DNA of 64,000 nt from the NCBI GenBank assembly GCA_045541115.1, contig JAZQIM010000015.1:1-64000 (forward strand), read 5' to 3'. Under the pieces are notes generated by a model that saw only the letters and a program-made list of their open reading frames with translations, had not been told where the DNA came from and made no database searches. The translations under genes were made by a program, and so were the position numbers. This stretch comes from Aphodoplasma sp045541115 (lineage in GTDB: Bacteria > Bacillota > Clostridia > UBA1381 > UMGS1253). Below are positions 56,968 through 64,000 of the stretch, piece by piece (within the stretch, counting starts at the first letter, position 1; every line of letters begins with the position of its first letter).

Positions 56968-58116
56968 TCACGAAGTATTTCCAAGACACATTACCATGCC
57001 GATACAGATAATAAACATTACAGCCGCAGTAACAATTATTGCCGCCATAAGCGAAGTAATTGACGCAAGCGAGCTTATGACACTTGAAATACGCCTGTCC
57101 GCCATCGGTTCAAGCACCGCCGCTCCAAGATAAAATGTCACGCTTACGGCTAAAATCTTTATTACAGGAACAGTCGCAATTACAAGTACCGCAATCATTC
57201 CCGCAGCGCCGGTGGCATTTTTTATAATGTTCGAGCAACCGACAAGTGTTTCTATTGTGTCTGATAAAATTCCTCCCACAACAGGCACTGCCGTCCCTAC
57301 AAGATAGCGGGCCGTTTTTGCCGCTGCGCCATCGATGGTAGCGGCGCAAAAGCTTTGTATTCCAAGCACCCCCGAAAAAATTGTAAGCATCAGACACATA
57401 CACCACTTTACTGTCTTTTTTAAAAAGTCTGCAAATTTTGATACCTTAATCGTTTCGTTAATTTCGCTTACTATATATAGCGCAGCCGAACTATACAAAA
57501 GCGGCACCAAAAACTTTTCCGAAACTACGCTTACAATCTGTGTCGCAAAAAGTATTACAGGATTTATTACTGACGCACTTCCCACCGAGCCGCCAAACAC
57601 AAGCATACTCATAAGCACAGGCGACGCCGCATTTATAAATGATGATGCGCTTTTTACGCTGCTCACAACAAGTGCCGACGCCTGACTAAATGCCTTTAGT
57701 AAAAGCGTAGCCAAAATAAGATAACAGACAAAAAACGCTGTTTCGCTTACATTTGTCGATGCAAAATCGCCATTCATATTGTTTAAAAATGAAAAAAGAA
57801 GCGATATTGCAATCACGCTTAAAAGCAAAACGACACTTCCGCGCGCTTCATTTAAAAACGCACTTAAAACTGACTTGGCAATCTCAGATACGCTAAGCAC
57901 CTGCTTACCTGTGGCAAAATCTTTTACTGTTTCAAGAAAGCCTTGTGAGTTTGTATAGTAATCACTCTCGCCTCCGATATATCCTTCAAGCTCGCCAAAA
58001 TCGTATGTATCAAGCTCGTTTTCTATGCTCATAATATCGGCTGCAAATGTATTATTTGGAAAAAGAAAAACAAACGCAGCCAATAAAGAACAAATAGTTA
58101 AAACAATTCTTTTCAT
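56968..58116 (-). CDS. spoIIIAE: Stage III sporulation protein AE
   Basis: 382-residue polytopic membrane protein, the largest member of the SpoIIIA complex and probably its channel-forming or export-related core. Signal-like N-terminus (IVLTICSLLAAFVFLFPNNTFA), then about seven helices, including the family segment SAVLSAFLNEARGSVVLLL-like KSVLSAFLNEARGSVVLLLS and GTAVPVVGGILSDTIETLVG. AAGGAG precedes the ATG. Confidence 0.95.
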   Translation of the reverse strand: MKRIVLTICSLLAAFVFLFPNNTFAADIMSIENELDTYDFGELEGYIGGESDYYTNSQGFLETVKDFATGKQVLSVSEIAKSVLSAFLNEARGSVVLLLSVIAISLLFSFLNNMNGDFASTNVSETAFFVCYLILATLLLKAFSQASALVVSSVKSASSFINAASPVLMSMLVFGGSVGSASVINPVILFATQIVSVVSEKFLVPLLYSSAALYIVSEINETIKVSKFADFLKKTVKWCMCLMLTIFSGVLGIQSFCAATIDGAAAKTARYLVGTAVPVVGGILSDTIETLVGCSNIIKNATGAAGMIAVLVIATVPVIKILAVSVTFYLGAAVLEPMADRRISSVISSLASITSLMAAIIVTAAVMFIICIGMVMCLGNTS

Positions 58117-58128
58117 ATGTATGACTCC

Positions 58129-58515
58129 TTATTGCAAAATCGATACAACGAGCGACAAAAGTGCATCCGCTATCGGCATAGAATAAAGCAAAATCAACAC
58201 CTTTGCACAAAATTCTATTTTTATTGCTATGGCACCTTGTCCCGAATCACGACACAGCTGTGACGAAAAACTGCCAATGTATGCAATCGCTATAATTTTT
58301 ATAACCGCTCCGATATAGCTTGTGTTTACTCCGTATCGATTGGCTATATCATATATATGAGCAAACACTTCACTAAGAGATGAAAATGCGCACATAAGTA
58401 TTACTATACCTGTTGCGAGCGCACTCACAACAGAAAATTCTCTTTTGTAACTGTATAGCATCACGCTAACCAACGCTCCGATTATTCCGATTATTGCGAC
58501 TTTAAAAATATCCAT
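58129..58515 (-). CDS. spoIIIAD: Stage III sporulation protein AD
   Basis: 128-residue membrane protein with four helices (IIGALVSVMLYSYKREFSVV at the start; GVNTSYIGAVIKIIAIAYIGSF in the middle, in part). Paired with SpoIIIAC in the complex. 13 bases before spoIIIAE and 17 behind spoIIIAC; GGAG lies before the ATG. Confidence 0.94.
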   Translation of the reverse strand: MDIFKVAIIGIIGALVSVMLYSYKREFSVVSALATGIVILMCAFSSLSEVFAHIYDIANRYGVNTSYIGAVIKIIAIAYIGSFSSQLCRDSGQGAIAIKIEFCAKVLILLYSMPIADALLSLVVSILQ

Positions 58516-58532
58516 TACGATCTCCGTTTTAT

Positions 58533-58727
58533 CTATAAGCTAAACACCGTTTTTATCGTATCAAACAGCGTGCTGATCTGGTTTATTATCATCATCAATA
58601 CAACGATGAGTCCGGCAAGCGTTGTAAGCATCGCCTGCTCCTCCCTGCCTGAACGTATCAAAAGCTGATTAAGCACCGAAACGATTATTCCGATTGCTGC
58701 GATTTGAAAAATTAAGTCAACATTCAT
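58533..58727 (-). CDS. spoIIIAC: Stage III sporulation protein AC
   Basis: 64-residue two-helix membrane protein (LIFQIAAIGIIVSVLNQLL and AMLTTLAGLIVVLMMIINQI), the smallest member of the SpoIIIA complex, resembling type III secretion export components. GGAGGAAG precedes the ATG. Confidence 0.94.
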   Translation of the reverse strand: MNVDLIFQIAAIGIIVSVLNQLLIRSGREEQAMLTTLAGLIVVLMMIINQISTLFDTIKTVFSL

Positions 58728-58739
58728 TATAGCTTCCTC

Positions 58740-59258
58740 CTAAAACAGTAAAACAACTACCAGTATCCCGGCAAGTATACCTGCGCTCTGATACATTTTT
58801 TTGCTCGCATCACACGCGTTTTTAGCATCATCAAGCTGCATATCGATAAGTGACGCCGTGTTATGTATATTTTTAAGCTCATTTTCAATATCAGTTTTTC
58901 CCAGACGATTTGAAAAATTTATAAGCACCTGCACATCGGCACGCGAAATACACATTTTTGCACTCAATCTGTCAAGACATTCGCTCCATGATAGCGAAAT
59001 CGTCTTTTTCTCATCATCGATTGCCATACAAATATTTTTATAAAATTCCGACACAATTTTTGGCGATATCACACGTGATATATTATAAAATGCGCGCGCA
59101 AGAGAATTTTGCGCAAAGCTTATTTCCGCTTCAAGCATTGATAGAGAATTTTTAAATCCCTCAAGCGTGCATTTACGTTTTTCAAGTCTTGATGCAAACG
59201 AAAAGCCGATTGTTGTCGATGAAAAAATAACAAGAATTATTCCTATCATTTTAAGCAT
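58740..59258 (-). CDS. spoIIIAB: Stage III sporulation protein AB
   Basis: 172-residue protein with N- and C-terminal membrane helices (MIGIILVIFSSTTIGFSFA and SAGILAGILVVVLLF) around a helical bundle; it resembles GspF-type assembly proteins and is thought to support the SpoIIIAA ATPase. Start overlaps spoIIIAA by eight bases, with GAGGT upstream. Confidence 0.94.
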   Translation of the reverse strand: MLKMIGIILVIFSSTTIGFSFASRLEKRKCTLEGFKNSLSMLEAEISFAQNSLARAFYNISRVISPKIVSEFYKNICMAIDDEKKTISLSWSECLDRLSAKMCISRADVQVLINFSNRLGKTDIENELKNIHNTASLIDMQLDDAKNACDASKKMYQSAGILAGILVVVLLF

Positions 59259-60177
59259 ATTTATACCTCATTTTTTGTTCGTCCGTATCATCGTTTGTGA
59301 TGACTTCTTTTATTCTGTTTTCTGTTTTTGAATCAAGTGTTATGAACACATCAAAATAATGTGCAATATCACGATAGCGTTTTTGAACTTGCTCTAAATT
59401 TTTACCATGTATGCTCGAGACAACTGCTACACCGCACCTTGATGCCTCGCAGACAGCTTCAAAATCACTTTCTTTTCCAATTTCGTCACACACAATGAGC
59501 TGTGGCGAAAGGCTTCTTATTGCAAGCATTATACCCTCCGCCTTTGGACATGCATCGAGCACATCACTTACAGGACCCATATCGTATGTGCAAATGCCGT
59601 CTAACATCGCTGCAATTTCACTTCTTTCATCTACAACTACGGTTTTTATGCCTGCACATGAGGCTTTGTTCGCTATGTCACGAAGAAGCGTTGTTTTTCC
59701 GCCTCCGGGCGATGATATTACAAGTGTGTTTTTAACTTTATCGCCCTTTATTACTTTATTTATAATATCTTTTGCTGCATCTTTTACTTGTCTTGCAATT
59801 CTGAAATTCAATCCCGATATATCCTTTATGTACGTCACTTTCCCATTCTCCGTTACACATCTTCCTGCAATTCCGACTCTGTGTCCGTATGCAGTAGTGA
59901 TATATCCTGATTTAATCTGCTCTTTAAATGAATACACGCTTCCCGAGCATAACAGTTCAAGCGTGCGCTCTATGTCATATGCGCTGACAATGTATGAATC
60001 GCTTTCTTTTTGTGTCAAGGTCCCATTTTTCGATACATAAAAATACATACGCACAAAATGAATTGTAAGCGGCATATTCTTGCGAAGTCTTATCTCCTGC
60101 GCCTCTGTTAAATCAATGTTTTTTAAAAGCTCTCTTACTGTCTCGCTCATATTTCCTATAAGCATCCCATCATGCAT
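59251..60177 (-). CDS. spoIIIAA: Stage III sporulation protein AA (secretion-type ATPase)
   Basis: ATPase of the SpoIIIA complex, related to type II/IV secretion ATPases. Walker A SSPGGGKTTLLRDIA (around residue 150), Walker B LIVCDEIGKESDFEA, and the family segment GIAGRCVTENGKVTYIKDISG. The frame runs open to 60231, but GAGGAG with ATG 60177 fixes the start at MHDGMLIGN (308 residues). In Bacillus the operon is SigE-controlled; I could not identify a convincing SigE promoter in the 200 bases upstream. Confidence 0.95.
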   Translation of the reverse strand: MHDGMLIGNMSETVRELLKNIDLTEAQEIRLRKNMPLTIHFVRMYFYVSKNGTLTQKESDSYIVSAYDIERTLELLCSGSVYSFKEQIKSGYITTAYGHRVGIAGRCVTENGKVTYIKDISGLNFRIARQVKDAAKDIINKVIKGDKVKNTLVISSPGGGKTTLLRDIANKASCAGIKTVVVDERSEIAAMLDGICTYDMGPVSDVLDACPKAEGIMLAIRSLSPQLIVCDEIGKESDFEAVCEASRCGVAVVSSIHGKNLEQVQKRYRDIAHYFDVFITLDSKTENRIKEVITNDDTDEQKMRYKYA

Positions 60178-60376
60178 CCTGACTCCTCTTTTCTTAAAGT
60201 TTTGACCCGTAAATTTATATCGATGTTTCATTTTATGTTTGTCCGCACTTCATTATGACATGCAAAGAAAAATAGCATATTTTTCGATGCATACTGTAAG
60301 TTTCTTTGCCCAGATATTCCCTGTAATGTTTTTGCATAATATTAGTAGATTTTTTGCAAAAAATGCATGAAAATCC

Positions 60377-60405
60377 TTGTAATTATAAATTATATATAGT
60401 ATAAT
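60377..60405 (+). promoter_or_regulatory. Promoter of apgM-metG
   Basis: TTGTAA (60377-60382), 17-base spacer, TATAAT (60400-60405). Confidence 0.7.
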
Positions 60406-60438
60406 ATAGGGTAATTGTAATGTAAGGGAGTTATGTGT

Positions 60439-61650
60439 ATGAAATATATCGTAATACTTGGCGACGGCATGGCAGATGTGCCAATCGATTCTCTCGGTGG
60501 CAAAACTCCACTCATGGCTGCAAACAAGCCGACAATGGACATGCTTGCATCGCGTGGCGAGATGGGTATGGTTAAAACTGTCCCCGACGGAATCGCTCCG
60601 GGCAGTGATGTCGCAAATCTTTCAGTAATGGGTTATGATCCGACAAAATACTATACAGGTCGTTCTCCGCTCGAGGCTGTGTCAATCGGCGCCCCCTTAA
60701 ATGATGGAGATATTACATATCGTGTAAACACTGTCACATTATCAGACGAAGACGACTTTTATAAAAAAACAATGATAGACTATAGCGCAGGCGAAATCAG
60801 CTCTAAAGAAGGCGCAGAGCTTATGCGCGCTATAGAAAATGAGTTTGGAAACGAAAATTTGAAGTTTTATGCCGGTACAAGCTACCGAAACCTTCTTGTA
60901 ATGCATAACGGAAGCATTAACAGCACGCTCACTCCCCCGCATGATATTTCAAAGCGTGTAATCGGTGACTATATGCCCAAAGGCGATTATTCTGAGCTTC
61001 TTTTCGATATGATGAAAAAAAGCTACGACATACTTAAAGACCATCCGGTAAACAAAGCTAGAATCGAGAAAGGTCTTAACCCTGCAAACTGTATATGGTT
61101 CTGGGGCCAAGGAAGCAAGCCTTCCATTCCGCTTTTTAAGGAAAAATACGCTCTGTCAGGTGCAATGATATCTGCCGTTGACCTATTAAAAGGCATCGGT
61201 TATTGTGCAGGAATGGATGTAATTGAAGTAGAAGGCGCGACAGGAAATGTCGACACGAACTTTAACGGCAAAGCAAAAGCAGCGCTCGATGCACTGCTCG
61301 GTGGAAAGGATTTTGTATATCTTCATGTTGAAGCCGCGGATGAATGTGGCCACAGAGGAGAAACACAAAATAAGGTTCTCTCTATCGAAAAACTCGATAA
61401 GGCGGCAAAAATAATCATCGACGGTCTTAAAGATGCAGGTGAAGATTTCAGCGTTCTTGTAATGCCTGACCATCCTACCCCGATCGAAACAATGACACAC
61501 AGCTCAGAGCCTGTTCCGTATATAATTTACAGAAGTAATGACGAAAAGAATTATCCGGGCAGAACATACTGCGAAGACAGTGCTAAAGAAACAGGCGTTT
61601 TCAGGCAAGCCGGTCACACACTTATGGCAGATTTTTTACAGGTAAAGTAA
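60439..61650 (+). CDS. Cofactor-independent phosphoglycerate mutase (ApgM type)
   Basis: Metal-dependent mutase of the alkaline phosphatase superfamily converting 3- to 2-phosphoglycerate. Metal-site and nucleophile regions: ILGDGMADVPIDSLGGKTP at the start, GIAPGSDVANLSVMGYDP carrying the nucleophilic Ser, VHVEAADECGHRGE-like LHVEAADECGHRGE, and VMPDHPTPIETMTHSSEPVP. This archaeal-type branch is common in Clostridia and distinct from GpmI; some members act as phosphonopyruvate-decarboxylase-like or threonine-pathway kinases by misannotation only. GGGAG is eight bases before ATG 60439, while ATG 60433 is too close. 403 residues. Confidence 0.92.
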   Translation: MKYIVILGDGMADVPIDSLGGKTPLMAANKPTMDMLASRGEMGMVKTVPDGIAPGSDVANLSVMGYDPTKYYTGRSPLEAVSIGAPLNDGDITYRVNTVTLSDEDDFYKKTMIDYSAGEISSKEGAELMRAIENEFGNENLKFYAGTSYRNLLVMHNGSINSTLTPPHDISKRVIGDYMPKGDYSELLFDMMKKSYDILKDHPVNKARIEKGLNPANCIWFWGQGSKPSIPLFKEKYALSGAMISAVDLLKGIGYCAGMDVIEVEGATGNVDTNFNGKAKAALDALLGGKDFVYLHVEAADECGHRGETQNKVLSIEKLDKAAKIIIDGLKDAGEDFSVLVMPDHPTPIETMTHSSEPVPYIIYRSNDEKNYPGRTYCEDSAKETGVFRQAGHTLMADFLQVK

Positions 61651-61684
61651 ACGATAAACATTTTATATAAAGAAGGTGGCAATA

Positions 61685-63643
61685 TTGAGTAAGGGAAAAT
61701 ATTATATTACAACTGCGATTGCATATACTTCACGCAAACCGCATATCGGAAATACTTATGAGGTTATTTTAACTGATGCTATTGCACGTTTTAAGCGCAA
61801 AAGCGGATACGATGTGTTCTTCCTCACGGGTACAGACGAACACGGTCAAAAGATTCAGGAAGCTGCCGAACAGGCAGGTATTTCTCCAAAAGAATATGTC
61901 GACTCTGTTACGGGCGAAATAAAGAACATATGGAATCTTATGAATACTTCGTATGACCGTTTTATTCGTACGACAGATTCAGACCATGAAAACACAGTTA
62001 AAAAAATCTTTAAAAAATTATATGACCAGGGCGATATATATAAAAGCGAATACGAAGGCTTATATTGTGTGCCTTGCGAATCGTTTTTTACTCCTTCACA
62101 GCTCGTTGACGGATGCTGTCCTGATTGTGGCCGCGAGGTAGTGCCCACCAAAGAAGAAGCATACTTCTTTAAGATGAGCAAATACCAAGATAAGCTTATG
62201 AAGCATATTGAGGAAAATCCCGACTTCATCGCTCCGGAATCGCGCAAAAACGAAATGGTAAACAACTTCTTAAAACCCGGTCTTCAGGATTTGTGCGTAT
62301 CGCGCAGCACTTTTAACTGGGGCATACCTGTTGAGTTTGACCCGGGTCACGTTATATATGTATGGGTTGACGCTTTGTCAAACTACATTACTGCTTTAGG
62401 TTATGATCCCGACGATGCGTCGGATACTTATAAAAAATACTGGCCTGCCGATGTGCACATTATCGGTAAAGACATTCTTCGTTTCCATACGATATACTGG
62501 CCAATTATTTTAATGGCTCTCGGCGAGCCGCTTCCAAAACAGGTTTTTGGTCATCCGTGGCTTTTGTCCGGCGTCGATAAAATGAGTAAATCGCGCGGAA
62601 ATGTAATGTATGCTGATGACCTTGCAGAGCTTTTTGGCGTAGATGCGGTTAGATATTACGTTTTAAGCGAGATGCCTTTCGCATCGGACGGAACTATAAC
62701 ATATGAAACGATCATAAGTCGCTTTAATTCCGACCTTGCAAATACGCTCGGCAACCTCGTTAACCGCACAGTAGCAATGTGCGAAAAATACTTTGGCGGT
62801 GTAATACCTGCACCTGCGCAAGAATGTGACTTTGACGCTGACTTAAAAGCTGTTTGCGCAAAGACAGTAAGCGCCGTAGCAGAAAAGATGGACGCGCTTC
62901 GCGTTGCTGATGCACTCGAGCATGTAATCGCGCTTGCACGCCGCTCAAACAAATACATCGACGAAACAGAGCCGTGGGTGCTTGCAAAAAGCGAAGACTG
63001 CAAAGAGCGCCTTGGCACAGTAATATACAACCTTTTAGAGTCAATCCGCATTATCGCTGTGCTTCTCGAGGCATTTATGCCTGACACAGCAAATAAAATC
63101 TATGCACAAATCGGTGGCTGTGATACGAGCATAGAAAGCATACAAAACTTCGGTGCGCTTGCAGCGGGACAAAAAGTTGGAAAAGCCGAACCTCTTTTCG
63201 TAAGACTCGATGAAACTAAAAAGCTCGAAGAAATCAAGGCTTTTAACGAAAAGAAATACCCAAAAGCTAAAGAAGAGAAAAAAGAAAAGGCTGATTCCAA
63301 AAAGGAAGAGGCGCCACCTTCACAAATCACGATTGATGACTTTGCAAAACTCGATTTACGAGTTGCAAAAATTGTAAGTGCAGAAAAAATTGAAGGCGCT
63401 GACAAGCTATACAAACTAATTGTTGAGCTTGGCAACGAAAAACGTCAGATTGTATCAGGACTTGCAAAGCATTACAGTGCCGATGAGCTTATCGGTAAAA
63501 ACGTAATAGTAATTGCAAACCTTAAACCTGTAAAGCTTCGCGGAGTTGATTCGTACGGTATGATTCTTGCTGCCGCAAACGGCGATGAGCTTTCAATATG
63601 CACAACTGATGCTGATATTGCTTCCGGCTCACAGGTGCGCTAA
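61685..63643 (+). CDS. metG: Methionyl-tRNA synthetase with C-terminal tRNA-binding domain
   Basis: Charges tRNA-Met, including the initiator. HIGH motif in KPHIGNTYEV, KMSKS in DKMSKSRGNVM, and a zinc knuckle with CVPCESFF and CCPDCGRE. After a Lys/Glu-rich linker (KAKEEKKEKADSKKEE) comes a C-terminal EMAP/Trbp111-like tRNA-binding domain (FAKLDLRVAKIVSAEKIEGADKL). The GTG at 61676 overlaps the ribosome site AAGGTGG, so TTG 61685 is preferred (652 residues). 35 bases after apgM. Confidence 0.96.
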   Translation: MSKGKYYITTAIAYTSRKPHIGNTYEVILTDAIARFKRKSGYDVFFLTGTDEHGQKIQEAAEQAGISPKEYVDSVTGEIKNIWNLMNTSYDRFIRTTDSDHENTVKKIFKKLYDQGDIYKSEYEGLYCVPCESFFTPSQLVDGCCPDCGREVVPTKEEAYFFKMSKYQDKLMKHIEENPDFIAPESRKNEMVNNFLKPGLQDLCVSRSTFNWGIPVEFDPGHVIYVWVDALSNYITALGYDPDDASDTYKKYWPADVHIIGKDILRFHTIYWPIILMALGEPLPKQVFGHPWLLSGVDKMSKSRGNVMYADDLAELFGVDAVRYYVLSEMPFASDGTITYETIISRFNSDLANTLGNLVNRTVAMCEKYFGGVIPAPAQECDFDADLKAVCAKTVSAVAEKMDALRVADALEHVIALARRSNKYIDETEPWVLAKSEDCKERLGTVIYNLLESIRIIAVLLEAFMPDTANKIYAQIGGCDTSIESIQNFGALAAGQKVGKAEPLFVRLDETKKLEEIKAFNEKKYPKAKEEKKEKADSKKEEAPPSQITIDDFAKLDLRVAKIVSAEKIEGADKLYKLIVELGNEKRQIVSGLAKHYSADELIGKNVIVIANLKPVKLRGVDSYGMILAAANGDELSICTTDADIASGSQVR

Positions 63644-63689
63644 TATAAACGTCTGATAATTTATACTAAGATATAAGGGGTAATTAACA

Positions 63690-64000
63690 ATGGAAAAACT
63701 GGGATTAAATGAAATTCGTGAGAAATTCTTGTCATTTTATCAAAGCAAGGACCACTATCGCATGCCGAGCTTTCCGCTCGTACCACAAAACGATGCGAGC
63801 CTTCTTTTGATTAACTCGGGAATGGCACCGCTAAAGCCTTACTTTACAGGTGCGCAGACTCCCCCATCAAAACGCGCTACAACATGCCAGAAATGTATCC
63901 GCACACCTGATATTGAGCGCGTTGGTAAAACGGCTCGTCACGGTACGTTTTTTGAAATGCTTGGAAACTTTTCATTCGGCGACTACTTTAAGCACGAAGC
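63690..64000 (+). CDS. alaS: Alanyl-tRNA synthetase, N-terminal part (runs off window)
   Basis: The first 103 codons of the class II synthetase for tRNA-Ala are present. The start MEKLGLNEIREKFLSFYQSK, motif-1 region HYRMPSFPLVPQNDASLL and the motif GTFFEMLGNFSFGDYFK are characteristic. AAGGGG lies nine bases before the ATG at 63690. It is 46 bases behind metG and probably in the same transcript. The His-His of the usual ARHHTFF segment is His-Gly here. Confidence 0.96.
   Translation, partial: MEKLGLNEIREKFLSFYQSKDHYRMPSFPLVPQNDASLLLINSGMAPLKPYFTGAQTPPSKRATTCQKCIRTPDIERVGKTARHGTFFEMLGNFSFGDYFKHE

Noticed and set aside
60232..60376. SigE promoter for the spoIIIA operon
   Set aside because: Several CATA-like and ATATT-like elements exist, but none has both boxes at the right 14-15 base spacing.
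1..64000. CRISPR arrays, transposases, integrons, rRNA operon
   Set aside because: No regularly spaced repeats, transposase motifs or rRNA sequence were found on either strand.

Overview
The window reads as one chromosomal segment of an anaerobic, endospore-forming, low-GC member of the Clostridia. The evidence is the full sporulation set (spoIIGA-sigE-sigG, spoIIIAA-AH, yunB), the ylm/sepF/divIVA division cluster, a PyrR-controlled pyr operon, ECF vitamin S-components under TPP and THF riboswitches, [FeFe]-hydrogenase maturases HydG and HydF, and secreted S-layer-homology and polysaccharide-lyase-type proteins. The genus cannot be fixed from the sequence alone.

Layout. 1-2707: surface/cell-wall genes (cut-off amidase, papain-like peptidase with an SLH domain, a tiny zinc-ribbon gene, a Cys-cluster protein of unknown role). 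2747-5250 (-): spoIIGA-sigE-sigG. 5433-9060 (-): ylxM-ffh-rpsP-khpA-rimM-trmD, from one strong promoter with a palindromic leader. 9249-12315 (-): tspO, rsmD-coaD-coiled-coil gene, methyltransferase. 12408-12646 (-): 6S RNA. 12719-13414 (-): DUF1292 protein and an SOS-controlled YneA-like LysM protein. 13545-14361 (+): TPP riboswitch and thiT. 14398-20079 (-): pyrR-pyrB-pyrC-pyrF-pyrK-pyrD with a PyrR attenuator. 20114-22585 (-): aroB-lspA-rluD. 22670-29608 (-): hlyD-like-yggS-sepF-yggT-ylmH-divIVA-ileS. 29673-33840 (-): GNAT and DUF2156 proteins, then an HTH-cupin-acyl-CoA synthetase fusion. 34026-40715 (+): pgi, a small P-loop protein, thrC, then a hydrogenase maturation operon behind a structured leader. 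40760-41706 (-): DUF368 transporter and tRNA-Arg. 41768-44523 (+): THF riboswitch, folT, folC, yunB. 44561-45557: lexA and a divergent Cys-rich mini-protein. 45599-54445 (-): SLH protein, P-loop ATPase, 1,384-residue heparinase-like secreted enzyme, lipoprotein solute-binding protein. 54818-60177 (-): Asp23-family gene following spoIIIAA-AH. 60377-64000 (+): apgM, metG, start of alaS.

Regulation is unusually readable. Many promoters have near-consensus -35/-10 boxes with 17-base spacing, and nearly every unit ends in a clear hairpin. Four leaders have switch or attenuator architecture: TPP (terminator), THF (Shine-Dalgarno sequestration), PyrR (terminator), and an unassigned one at 37670-37780 before the HydG/HydF operon. 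In the last, a three-tier helix and an 11-bp intrinsic terminator share the same strand. I regard it as the best candidate here for an undescribed element. Other notable points are a triple LexA-box promoter for the YneA-like gene, the HTH-cupin-acyl-CoA synthetase fusion, two Cys-rich micro-proteins shorter than usual gene-calling limits, and an altered active-site motif in SpoIIGA. Several starts were moved from the longest reading frame to the codon that has a properly spaced Shine-Dalgarno sequence, including TTG starts for the peptidase, pyrK, yggT, yunB, lexA and metG.
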